This document shows, in pieces, positions 1-9,660 of a stretch of DNA of 64,000 nt. Every line of letters begins with the position of its first letter. Position 1 is the stretch's first letter. The notes below the pieces were generated by a model. It ran no database searches, was not told the origin of the DNA, and saw only the letters and a program-made list of their open reading frames with translations. Both the position numbers and the translations under genes were made by a program. Location: contig NC_049905.1 in NCBI RefSeq assembly GCF_001411555.2, forward strand, positions 930,001 through 994,000, given 5' to 3'. The DNA comes from Juglans regia (taxonomy: Eukaryota; Streptophyta; Magnoliopsida; Fagales; Juglandaceae).

Positions 1-372
1 AAGAAGACCCTCGATAACATACACTAATGCAGGATTTCTAGTCGTCATGATTTTAAAAATTAATCCAAATGCATACCAAGAGGATTTGCAGCAATCAGCT
101 GCTCCCCAACCGCCCTTACAGCATCAATCAAAGTGCCAGCCTGGTTTGTGTAGGGACTTCGCTGCTGTGAAATCACCAACCGAAGCATTTCAGCCGTCTG
201 CCTTGCCGTTGCCCTTGAGCCCTCAATTTTACTGCCATCACAAGATACCAAAACAGGAGAGAAAGTAAGAAAAATTTATACCATCAGAGCAGCAACATAA
301 ACAGTGCTGAAGATTTTACCGTTTCTTAAGCTTATTAAGGAAATCATTCACAAGGGCCTGCACATCCGGCAT
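1..372 (-). CDS. eIF2B-beta: Translation initiation factor eIF2B subunit beta, N-terminal part (gene runs off the left edge)
   Basis: Two coding exons are visible on the minus strand: 372-320 (start ATG at 372-370, protein begins MPDVQALVNDFLNKLKK) and 231-77. They join in phase across a GT-AG intron (Arg codon split CG/T) and give KIEGSRATARQTAEML followed by VGEQLIAANP, the conserved N-terminal helix region of plant eIF2B beta. The 77 boundary is a GT donor in phase 1, so the next codon would read Glu as in homologues. Positions 1-76 look intronic. eIF2B is the guanine-nucleotide exchange factor that recycles eIF2-GDP in the cytosol; the beta subunit belongs to its regulatory core. About 69 codons are present, so the Rossmann-like C-terminal domain lies outside the window. 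A 5'UTR intron (1755-392) and a non-coding first exon (from about 1950 to 1756) lie upstream. Confidence 0.88.
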
Positions 373-675
373 GATTATCACCAAAGCTCACCTAAATTGT
401 GGCATATATGAATCACAGTCAATGGTAACCAATTCCGATTATATGAAAATGTAGAGAAAAAAAACCGAAATAAAAGATTTCAAATCTGAAATGTCTCCTC
501 GTCCACAAAACTATGCATGGGGCAACTTTTACTGCTTCGCTGAGTCGAGCAGAATCATCCTAACAAGCTCAGCAAGTTTAATTTTCTTTCTAACTTCCGG
601 TGTCTTCTCAGAAACAAAACAGTAGAAAAGAACAGACCGAAGCATAATTTGAATGAACTTCAAAAGAACTGCCAA

Positions 676-761
676 CTATCAAAGATCCGACAGATTCTCA
701 CCAGAACATATCGCAAAAACCATTTCGCCACCACTCCACTGTTCGGTTACGAAGAAAATGT
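676..761 (+). repeat. 86-bp direct repeat, copy 1
   Basis: This stretch is repeated essentially without change at 1345-1430. It sits directly left of the copia LTR; the last bases (TGT) are shared with the LTR start. It is far longer than a copia target-site duplication (usually 5 bp). Confidence 0.9.
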
Positions 762-1344
762 TAGACATATCAGTTCCGTTATATCAGCAGCTCATCAAGA
801 TAAATCTGTTACAATGGTTACCTAGTTGTTGTTGTAGTTATCTAGTAAATCACAACAGATTTCTGTTAGTATTCTATAGTTATAGTTCTGTTAATAGAGT
901 TTTTAAACATTTGAATTCTTGTATCTATCTAGATAATGTAATTTGAATAACTTTGTAATTATCTATATATATGAAAACACTCGAGTAACTGGTCATCAAT
1001 TTGAGCCAGATTTCATTCTATTCTTATTTTTCTGACTTGGTATCAGAGCATTAAATTGCTCACGCAACTCGATCCTATATGGCCTCATCCAATTCCTCTT
1101 TTGTTATCCCAAACATTAACTCTCTGGTTTCTGTCAGACTAGATGGAACCAATTATCTGAATTGGATTACCCAATTCATTCCTGTGCTTAGAAGCCATGA
1201 CTTACTAAGCATTGTTGATGGGTCAGAAATCTGTCCCTCTCAATATCTTCTTGATTCCAGTGGGAATTCTACTTCTGATCTCAACCCAGCTTACCTGGTT
1301 TGGCAGAAGAAAGATCAATTTATTTTGGCCTGGTTAAACGCCAC
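759..1344 (+). mobile_element. Truncated Ty1/copia LTR retrotransposon (5' LTR, primer-binding site, start of gag)
   Basis: A 5' LTR of about 278 bp starts TGTTAG at 759 and runs to about 1036. It is followed by TGGTATCAGAGC at 1038-1049, the primer-binding site complementary to initiator tRNA-Met used by plant copia elements. A gag ORF opens at 1079 (MASSNSSFVIPNINSL), continues through the conserved LDGTNYLNW and LVWQKKDQFILAWLNAT blocks of the UBN2/gag_2 family, and is cut at about 1344 in the middle of gag. No protease, integrase, reverse transcriptase or 3' LTR follows, so the element is dead. The LTR end is not a clean CA, probably through mutation. Confidence 0.88.
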
Positions 1345-1430
1345 CTATCAAAGATCCGACAGATTCTCACCAGAACATATCGCAAAAACCATTTCGCCAC
1401 CACTCCACTGTTCGGTTACGAAGAAAATGT
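1345..1430 (+). repeat. 86-bp direct repeat, copy 2
   Basis: This is the second copy of the host segment found at 676-761. It follows the abrupt end of copia gag, and the gag reading frame runs on into it by chance for about 50 codons. Confidence 0.9.
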
Positions 1431-1755
1431 ATAATAATATTAATAAAAATGCTAATCGAAGAACTCTTGAATACATGGAACCCGAACGCAGACCAAATTG
1501 AGTCTAAAATAAGTCCTTGCGTTAAAGCTTTTATGAAAGATCTCTTTCCATGAAATTGAAAGCTAAAGAATATAAACAAATAGGACCCAAGCAGCACCTT
1601 CAGTATCATTGAGTTCCCATGATTTCCCCGCAACCAAACAGAATACGATTTCGAAAAGAAATATATACGATACAATCAGCCTGACCAAAACTCTGGAACA
1701 GCAAGCACAAATGAGATAGAATTACTGATAAAGATAATTCATGTGAATCCCTTAC

Positions 1756-1950
1756 AGCTGAGATCGAAGAAGCATGCGAGTGCGTGAGAGTTTTGCTGAC
1801 GCGAGCACGAACTTGCGCTCGAGAAAGAGATGTTGATTAGGAGTTGGTGGTTTCAGAGAGCTTCGATGCTCACAGCATCACCTGCGATTCTTCTGCGAAC
1901 ACGAGCTCCTTTTGACTTTGGGCTTCGTTTGCGGATGTTTTTGGAACTTT
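1756..1950 (-). promoter_or_regulatory. Putative non-coding first exon and promoter-proximal region of eIF2B beta
   Basis: This is a relatively GC-rich stretch in an AT-rich setting, ending (minus strand) at the GTAAGG donor at 1755. It has no long ORF in the sense direction and lies where a 5'UTR exon is expected. The upper boundary is a guess; sequence beyond about 1960 becomes very AT-rich. Confidence 0.4.
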
Positions 1951-3400
1951 GCTGTTATCATCTACGCATCACATATTTTATATATTAATTTTATTCTTTT
2001 TAAATTTATTAAATTCTTCTTCTCATTATTCCTATATCACACGTATAAAAAAATAATAATAAAATATAATATATAATATATAGAAATGATTAATAAAATT
2101 TTTCTTTTATGTTAGAGGCCACTGGTTGTCGTATTCTCCCTAAGCAAATTGATCGGTCCGGTCCGGTCTGATCTGGTGATGGATCATCATTTTCTTGAAC
2201 TAGATTGGATCAAACACTTATAGAGACCGGACCGGACCGATAGCTATCGATTTTGTCCAGTCGGTCTAGTCTAATTATTTTTTATTTTTTTATTTTAAAA
2301 AAATCAATTAATAAAATTTTTTTATTGAAAATACTAAATTAAAATTAAGTAACTTATTAATATGAATTATATAATTAACTCAATAAAAAAATATTTTATA
2401 CAGTCAATAATAATAATTTAAATGAAAATTATATTATTAATTTATATAATTACTAAGTAATTAGCTAATTGATATTATATATTTGTTAATTGATAGAATA
2501 TTAACAAGTGTTAATAACATATTTAAAATTTTATATTGATAATAGTGATAGGTTAGATAAAAATTATATAATAAATTGTATATTTATTGTATAAATAATA
2601 TATATATAATATTTTTTATTTTTTATTTTTATTTTTCATTCGGTTCAATTTGGGATGAAAAAATTCTAGACCTGAATCGAGATCGGACTGAGATCGACTG
2701 GTCTCAATCTCGGTCCGTACTAACCTTTTATCACCATTAGTTCTCCCCCATTTGGATTCTCATTCTGGGTTACTTGTCTCGGATATGAATTTACTCAAGT
2801 GACATGTCATAAATTAAAAAAGATAATGATACTCTTAATCTTATTTATTACTGTTTTACTATTTAATTATATATTTTTTTTATCATTTGATTCTAAATTC
2901 AAATTTTTAGAATATAAATTTTTTGCATAATTTATAATAAAATAAATTCAATCAACTAATATAATCATGTAATTTAATTTAAAATAAATTTAATTTTATA
3001 AAAAATTAATATATAATTAATTGATTAAATTTATTTATTTTTAAATTATATAAAAAGATGATGTTATAAAATTTTTAATCCATATTTAAATAACAAAAGA
3101 AAAAAAAAGCTGGATAGTAAAGGAATAATAAAGAAGCAATCAGAGTATCATTATCCAATTAAAAATATTATATCATCCGGAAATCGGAAATTATCTAATT
3201 AATTAAAGATTAATTGCTATTTGGCATTAGAGGATCTTTTTTTTTTTTTTTCCCTCTCAAATTTGTCGAATATGACTGGATAAATATTGGAATTTAGAAA
3301 CCTGCCATTTCTGCCGACTAGCCCAAATGGGGCCCCAACCCTATAACCTTTGCTTTTTGTATTTTCTCGAGAAATTTCTCTCTCCTACCACTCAAATCTC
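1951..3400. other. AT-rich intergenic region between divergent genes, with a hairpin-bearing repeat
   Basis: No credible ORF is present. The stretch holds a repeat-like segment (about 2110-2750) whose ends are rich in CGGTCC/GGACCG motifs, separated by very AT-rich DNA. The rest is low-complexity A/T sequence. It separates the divergent eIF2B beta (-) and SINAT (+) genes and must contain both promoters. Confidence 0.6.
2152..2241. repeat. Perfect 18-bp inverted repeat with 54-nt loop
   Basis: The arm ATCGGTCCGGTCCGGTCT at 2152-2169 is matched exactly by its reverse complement at 2224-2241. Related GGTCCG/GATCGG motifs recur at about 2670-2725, suggesting these are the ends of a roughly 600-bp non-autonomous repeat whose middle is AT-rich. 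Confidence 0.75.
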
Positions 3401-4642
3401 TCTATCTCTCTCAGAGTCTCAACGGCTTTAATTTGAAATTATCGGACGCGCACTTCTTGTCTCCTTAATTACTTATACACTGTACATTTCTTCATAGCCA
3501 GCAGCCGACCACCCACCAAACTGTTCCCTCTCTCATTCTTAGTTCCGTGCTCTCTGCCATGCGTTTTTGGTTCAATCTCAGCTTGTAGGTACTTTCCTCT
3601 CGCTTTCTCTCGTTTTATTTTTTTTGGTAGATTCCTCTCGCTTTCTCATTATAGAACATTTTTTTTTTATCGAATTATTTCGGTGCCATTTTCCTGTCAT
3701 TTCCGCTAAGTTTCCCATGCTGAGGATCCTAATTTTAGAAATGTTCTAGATCTGTGGTCAACTTATTTTGACTTTGAATGTGTGCGTGCGAATTCTAGGG
3801 TTTTTTTTTTTTTTTTTTTGGCATTGAGCGATACCTTCCTGGTTTCTATTTTATTGATTACATCAATCAGTTTCTGATGGTATACATTTCTTGACTTCCA
3901 AGAATTATAGAGTTTTGTTGTTTGTGTTGAGAGATTCGAAAAATCTCCGATTACGTTTGTGTTTCTTAGCTGATAGGCTTTCATAGTTTGATCGACTTCG
4001 ATGTTAGGGTTTTAATGGAATCGACACTGATTTATGTAATTTGTTCCTATTGTTGTGGGGTTTCTGGCGAATTGATTTATAAGGCATTAGCATTGTTAAA
4101 AATCGCTACTACAGTAATTCTTGTTCATTTTGATATTGAGACCTCAGACTCCCGTGACATTGTAATTTTGAGATTTGAATTTGAGTGCGCTGCTTTGAGA
4201 AACGCGAAAGAAAATAGATCACTTATTTTTCCCTTTTTCTTTTCCTGTCAATCTATTTCTTTTTAGAAAAATGTTATTTTGCCCATTCCATTTGCCCCCT
4301 CATTTTGACACCTCATATATTTTAATTTTTTTATACTTAATAATTAAGAAAGTGACTAATTATTAATATTTTTTTTATATTTTTTGAAAATATTTGAAAA
4401 TGATAAAAAAAAATATGAATAAGAAAATTGAAAAAAAAATAAAAACAAAATTTTGAACTATCGGTCAAAATGAGTGGTAGTACTCAGGCGGCACAATAGC
4501 ACCGCTCTTCTTTTTAATTTGTTCAAGTGTCACTTGAAACATTTTGACCAATCACTGCATTAATTAAGATGTTTTTGAAGATTTCATTTCGAACAAATCA
4601 TGATTCATTAATTTGATTTTTTTTATATATTTATCTACCCAG
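3400..4642 (+). promoter_or_regulatory. 5'UTR exon and long 5'UTR intron of the SINAT gene
   Basis: A pyrimidine-rich CT leader lies at about 3370-3588 and ends in a GTACTT donor at 3589. The acceptor CCCAG ends at 4642, 35 nt before the start codon. The intervening intron of about 1.05 kb has only short random ORFs. Long leader introns are common in plant housekeeping and regulatory genes and may enhance expression. The transcription start is not determined. Confidence 0.55.
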
Positions 4643-4677
4643 GTTTTGCATCTAGCGTAAGCCACTTGAATACTATA

Positions 4678-6379
4678 ATGGCATCGGCGAATCCTTTTTT
4701 TGATGACATGCGGAGCAAGCCTGAGGTTATCGATCCTCCTCAAAGTGAAGACATGATGGATGTTGGTGAAAATGTGAATGATACTGCTTCAAATTCTCTA
4801 AAACCTAATGTGGCAGTTTCTAGCAGTGTCCGTGAGCTGTTGGAGTGCCCTGTGTGCTTAAATGCCATGTACCCTCCTATCCATCAGGTTTGTTGGTGTT
4901 CATATAATGAATGGTTAAATTGCATAGTTGTAATCATTTTTGTTCATGTAATTTTTATCAGTCTATCCACCTTAATAGAGGGACTTTATTACTGAACTTC
5001 TGTAGTTAACACGTTTCACTTTTAACAGTGGTTAAATTGCCATTATTATTTTTTTCCTTATCAGAAAAATATTTAACGGTGTTCTCCTTTGCATCTAGTT
5101 GTTAGTTGTGGCTAGTTATGAAATTCCAGTTTTAATTTATCCGTATTCTCCCTTGTTGCAGTGTTCAAATGGTCACACATTGTGTTCTGGTTGCAAACCC
5201 AGGGTGCACAACCGGTGTCCTACCTGCAGGCATGAACTTGGCAATATAAGATGTCTTGCATTGGAGAAGGTTGCTGCTTCTCTGGAACTTCCATGTAAAT
5301 ATCAGAGTTTTGGGTGCATGGGTATATACCCATATTACAGCAAACTTAAACATGAATCTCAATGCATCTATAGACCCTACAACTGTCCCTATGCTGGATC
5401 AGAATGCACTGTCATTGGTGATATTCCTTCTCTGGTGGCCCACTTGAAAGATGATCATAAAGTTGACATGCACAGTGGCAGCACTTTCAACCATCGCTAT
5501 GTCAAATCAAATCCACAGGAGGTTGAAAATGCCACATGGATGCTGACGGTATAGTGTTGCTTTGTTCTTCTCTCACTGTCTTCTATATGCTGACGGTATA
5601 GTGTTACCCTTTAGTAGAGGAGGTAACGTGCTCCTCTCGTGCAACTATTTCCACCAGTCAATGTAGATACAGAATTTGGGTATCCCTTGAGGGAAGGCCT
5701 TGTTATGTGGTTTCCGCTAAAGCTGGATCACTTTGTATGTTAGTTCTTTGGACACCTCCTATTGTTAGGAACGGGAAATCTTTTAAGTTATGAGCTTTAT
5801 GTTAAAAAATGCACATGCCACATACTTATAGGTGTTAACTTAAATACAGAATTTTAGTGAGGCCCATCCAAGTTTCTTCTGTTCTTTTGCCTAAAGAGAA
5901 TAGGCATAATAGTTTCTCCATATCAGGATGTGTGACAACAGATGCACTTAAAAAAATGCCGTGGCACATTTATCCCTAGCTCAGTTAACCCTTGCATTTA
6001 CTGTAAACTTTGGGTAAGTATTTGTAACTGATAATCGGATTTCTTGGTTAATTTCTAGGTCTTCAGTTGCTTTGGTCAGTACTTTTGTCTGCATTTTGAA
6101 GCTTTTCAGCTTGGGATGGCTCCAGTTTACATAGCATTCTTGCGGTTTATGGGCGATGATGATGAGGCGAAGAACTACAGCTACAGCTTAGAGGTTGGTG
6201 GAAATGGCAGGAAGATGATTTGGCAAGGGGTACCTAGAAGCATTAGGGACAGCCATCGGAAGGTTCGTGACAGTTTTGATGGTCTCATCATCCAACGCAA
6301 CATGGCTCTCTTCTTCTCCGGGGGAGACCGGAAGGAATTAAAGCTTAGGGTGACTGGTAGGATTTGGAAAGAGCAGTGA
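4678..6379 (+). CDS. SINA-type RING E3 ubiquitin ligase (SINAT3/4-like), three exons
   Basis: Exons 4678-4887, 5162-5548 and 6059-6379 join in frame to 305 residues, matching the family (about 305-330). The start is the first ATG after the leader (MASANPFFDDM). The C3HC4 RING is at about residues 58-93 (ECPVC, GHTLCSGC, CPTC). It is followed by the SIAH-type zinc-binding region (CRHELGNIRC, CKYQSFGC, HESQC, then LVAHLKDDH) and the substrate-binding/dimerisation TRAF-like domain, ending in ELKLRVTGRIWKEQ. The C-terminal half agrees best with Arabidopsis SINAT3/SINAT4; the N-terminus is divergent. SINATs ubiquitinate proteins such as NAC1, BES1 and ATG6/TRAF partners. All RING ligands are present. 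A 19-bp duplication copies the exon-2 donor into intron 2. Confidence 0.95.
5540..5605 (+). repeat. 19-bp duplication of the exon 2/intron 2 junction
   Basis: ATGCTGACGGTATAGTGTT occurs at 5540-5558, spanning the genuine splice donor, and again at 5587-5605, inside the intron, 47 bp apart. The second copy carries an identical donor context. Confidence 0.9.
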
Positions 6380-6985
6380 TTATATCTTCTTTCCCCTTAT
6401 ATGTTTAGCCTGTAGTAATGAGTCTTCTGGTCATGTATTTTTTTTTGAGATTTAGGAGGCAAACTCTCTTTGCTTGTCCATGCAGTAAATACATGAGTGG
6501 GAATGCATACTTCTTATCTATAATATACAATACTTACCTATTTGTAGATGAATTGTAGTCTGGCAATGGTAATTTTTCCTTCTGTGTTCACGCATGGGTG
6601 AATACATCCCTCGGTGTTTAAACAGCTCGTGTTGGCAATCATTATTGGTTGTCATTTTGATTGATTCTTGCACTGATGTTGGTTCCACATCTTTGGCATA
6701 ATTTCCCTTTTAATTCACTTGACTACAAAGACACAGCAATACCTTAGGTGTCCCCATCGTATAAAATATCCTAAAATCTCAAGAACTGGCTTTCAATTGA
6801 AATCTCGTTCATTTTTAAATTTTATCATTTTTAATTATATATGTTCATGTGTAATTTAGGTGATTAATGTGTGAAGTCGTTTAAAATGTTTCACATTAAT
6901 AAGTTTGATTGAAAATAAAAATAAAATTCTAAAATAGAAATAACGTATAATTCAATTGTTTAACCCTTATTCTTTAATCTCGATT
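6380..6985. other. 3'UTR of the SINAT gene and intergenic DNA
   Basis: No ORF was recognised. The first 200-300 bp are T-rich and probably hold the 3'UTR and poly(A) sites. The rest is AT-rich and shows no structure I can name. Confidence 0.5.
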
Positions 6986-6989
6986 TTAG

Positions 6990-7460
6990 CTTTTCAAGAG
7001 AAGGGTAGAACTCCAGAGACGATCTCTTCATTAGAAGATAAACCTCCGATATTCATTGTATAGTGAGAATGAGAGATTATGAAAGACTGTTTGGATGTTG
7101 AAGTGAGTTGAGTTGAGTTGAGTTGAGATAATAAAATATTATTAGAATATTATTTTTTAATATTATTATTATTTTGGGATTTGAAAAGGTTGAATTGTTT
7201 ATTATATTTCGTATTGAAATTTGAAAAAGTTGTAATGATGAGTTGAGATGAGTTAAGATGAGTTTGGTAACCAAACTCATCCTAAATAAATTTATTATAC
7301 TAGATATTCCCTCTCCAAAATCCTAGTCGACGTAGGTTTTATGTTGAGTTACGTAAATTTGCGTGTCTTTATCACTTTTATATTTTCAGTATTTATTTTC
7401 TATTAATTACTATAAATGTACACATCAACACCACACAACCGTATTGGACTATCGTAGGGG
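6990..7460 (+). mobile_element. LTR relic (copia-like), split by a MITE
   Basis: The blocks at about 7010-7083 and 7285-7460 together resemble the segment at 56300-56580: GAGAATGAGAGATTATGA matches GAGAACGAGAGATTATAA, and both copies contain TAAATTTxxGTGTCT and a GGACTATxG motif further on. The match is interrupted only by the MITE at about 7084-7284. No internal coding region remains, so this is a solo LTR or fragment. Family assignment is tentative. Confidence 0.5.
7084..7284. mobile_element. MITE of about 200 bp rich in GAGTTGA repeats
   Basis: It starts GACTGTTTGGATG followed by a run of GAGTT units, is AT-rich in the middle, and ends GATGAGTTTGGTAACC then AAACTCATCC. The GTTTGG/CCAAAC-type ends and TGAGTTGAGAT arrays are typical of a very abundant hAT-like MITE group in woody dicots. 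It has no coding capacity. Confidence 0.6.
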
Positions 7461-8167
7461 GCTCTAGATCACACTTACAAGGCCCAGATCGTCATAACAG
7501 GCCAAGAATAACTATTTATCTTCTTCCGACCTGTTGTGTGATTTTTTGCATCAACAATGAGCATTTATCATGTTTATTTATTGGAATGCAATTTTTTATA
7601 TCTTTTTTTTTAAATGCTAACTATATGTATAAAAAACATATAAAAGAAGTTATATCCAAGTGATTTTCCATTTTTTTTAAATGAAAGTTATGTACATGTA
7701 AGAAAGTCATGTGGATATGTAAATCATTTTACGTATTTTTACATACAGTTAGATTTATTTAAATAAAATTGGAGATATGAAAAATTAGATATGGATATCA
7801 ATTTGTAAATTTATTTTGTTGTAAATATAAACTTACAATGTATTATTTACTTTCTAAAAATTTCTTTATTTTCTTTCTAAAATGTAAAAGAAGATAACAA
7901 AAAAATATCATTCCTAACAAAGCTATTTTAATTTGGAAAAATTCTACTTGCGACAGGCCATGGGTAATCCCCGCGTAACCGGGTGATAAAAGATTTTATT
8001 TTTTCACATATCTCTCCATTCAATTCTGCTATAAGCCGGTGCAGAACCGGCGTGGAACCAGATGACGTGGCACTATCTTGTCAGTTGAAAAAAATAAAAT
8101 AAAATAAAATAAAATAATAGAAAAGAAAGAAATAAGAAGAATAAAAAGTAAGTCTCTGAACGAAAAA

Positions 8168-8247
8168 TTGTCTAAGAGCTAGTATCGTCCCTTTTTCGTA
8201 ATCGGAAAAGTAAGAAAAAGGAATCGAAATCAGATGTCAATACTAGC
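8168..8247. repeat. Short inverted repeat in the captured-gene element
   Basis: AGAGCTAGTAT near 8173 and ATACTAGCTCT near 8240 are exact reverse complements about 60 bp apart, just upstream of the Ran exon. This is a potential hairpin; its function is unknown. Confidence 0.6.
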
Positions 8248-8380
8248 TCTGCTTTCGTAATTTCTCAAAAAATATCCCTTTTATTTTCTTTGATTTTCTT
8301 CTTCGTTTCATGTTGCAGTTGTTTGCCATTTTGATTCTGCGTTTTTTGGGGTATTTGATCTTTTGCTTTTGCGTTTCAAG

Positions 8381-8449
8381 CTTTGCCAAACCAGCAGACC
8401 GTCGATTATCCAAGCTTCAAGCTTGTAATTGTCGGCGATGGTGGAACCG
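8381..8449 (+). pseudogene. Ran GTPase exon fragment (N-terminal P-loop exon only)
   Basis: The 69-nt segment decodes to [20 protein letters not shown] followed by GTG, the first residues of plant Ran up to the G1/P-loop GDGGTGK. It is preceded by an AG acceptor-like dinucleotide and followed by GTAAAT, with phases expected of a real Ran exon (starting 2 nt into the Ala codon, ending 1 nt into Gly). No start codon lies in place and no downstream Ran exons (switch I/II, NKVD) occur in the next 4 kb. It is therefore a single captured exon, not a functional gene. The flanking inverted repeats suggest transposon capture. Confidence 0.85.
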
Positions 8450-9194
8450 GTAAATTTCCTTTAGTGTATTCTTTCCTTCAAGATCTAACTGGTTGCTGGG
8501 AAAATTTAGGATTGTGAGATAGAAAAGTTACTGGTTTCTTCCGCTTGCTGTCTGATCTTCCGAAGCCATTTTGGCGCTATCCAATTTCCTATCTAAGTTA
8601 TGGTTCATGGGGTCTATAGGTAACTACTCTACGAAACAGAGTTTGCATATGTTGCTCATGGCTAATGCTGTCATAAACCAACAGAGGTGTCTAATGGGGT
8701 TGAGAAAATATTGGGTTCAATTAGGACTCCTTAGTCATGGCCCAAAAAACATATATATTGCAGAAATATTTCAAGGGAAATTATTTTGATAAAACAAGGA
8801 GAAATGAAGAGAAACCAAACTCAAAACGAAAAAGCTGTAATTTTTAAAGAAGTTTGTTTCCCGATAGCTCCCATATAGATGAGTTATATGGTTTTGGTGG
8901 AGAAAACCAAGTGGGTTTGTGGCTCTGGTGAACTTCCTGGGGAAGACGATGGGAATGGGGGGAGAAGAGGGCAGGGGATCGAGCAGGAGAAAGTGAAGGT
9001 GAAATGTGAAATCACTGAAATGTGGAAGGGACTTGATTTCAAGCTCGGGACTTGATTTCAAATTTCAAACGACGCCGTTTCCAAACGTGCCATGTAGGAC
9101 ACGGTTCCGCGCCGATTCTCCAAACCGGTTGTAAGTAGATTTATTCATACTTTTATGACATTACTCTAGTCCCAACTCAACCAACCCCAAAATG

Positions 9195-9219
9195 CATATA
9201 TATATATATATATATATAA
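9195..9219. repeat. (AT)n microsatellite
   Basis: An uninterrupted run of TA dinucleotides, likely polymorphic. Confidence 0.9.
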
Positions 9220-9643
9220 ATGGGTTGGATACATAGATTAGAGGTATGTTTGATAATTAGGGCCAACTTTTATCGTCACAGAAATAATGAAATTTGGTTG
9301 AGAAAGCGTTAGGTGGAAGATAATATCCAACTGCAATACTAATAAACTTGCAACAAACTTTTGTCAGTGTGAACACCAAAACTAGTCTAGACTTTTTGGA
9401 GAAATTGTGATGAACTCTTCAATCCAAGTCTGGTAGTGGTTCAGCATACAGATGACAAATATCGGAGTAATTTTAATGTCAAACAAAGGCTCATGTGTTG
9501 AAAGTAAAAGCCACATTTAATGACTTATCTTTTCTCTCTTTTGGGGCTCAAGTAGATAAATCATAGAAGTATACATTCGAATCCTCACTTCCAGCATTAA
9601 CTACATGTTACAACAAAATCACAATGTCGGCAAGAATCAACAA

Positions 9644-9660
9644 AGATTTTTCTTTACATT
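9644..9660. repeat. Target-site duplication, left copy
   Basis: AGATTTTTCTTTACATT, repeated at 10812-10828, directly borders the poly(T) end of the retroposon. Confidence 0.85.

Larger units (their letters stand above)
392..1755 (-). other. 5'UTR intron of the eIF2B beta gene (hosts a copia fragment)
   Basis: Read on the minus strand, a GTAAGG donor lies at 1755-1750 and an AG acceptor at 393-392, leaving a short leader of 19 nt before the start codon. The intron is about 1.36 kb, of which some 670 bp is an inserted retrotransposon fragment plus a duplicated stretch of host sequence. Splice sites are inferred from the sequence alone, without transcript support. Confidence 0.55.
7941..9142. 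mobile_element. Non-autonomous inverted-repeat element that has captured a Ran GTPase exon (Pack-type)
   Basis: The left end (TTCTACTTGCGAC at 7942) and the right end (GTTGTAAGTAGA at about 9128-9139) are inverted relatives. A second pair of inverted blocks lies at about 8036-8080 (AGAACCGGCGTGGAACC, GACGTGGCAC) and about 9085-9130 (the reverse complement reads CGGCGCGGAACC, ATGGCAC). Between them sit the Ran exon and unrelated sequence, with no transposase. Gene fragments inside long terminal inverted repeats are the hallmark of Pack-MULE-like elements. I could not define a target-site duplication, so the superfamily is open. Confidence 0.5.

Noticed and set aside
653..946. 97-codon plus-strand ORF
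   Set aside because: It is host repeat plus copia LTR read through by chance.
8771..9061. 96-codon minus-strand ORF inside the inverted-repeat element
   Set aside because: Pro/Ser/Phe-biased composition, no recognisable domain, and it ends within the inverted repeat.
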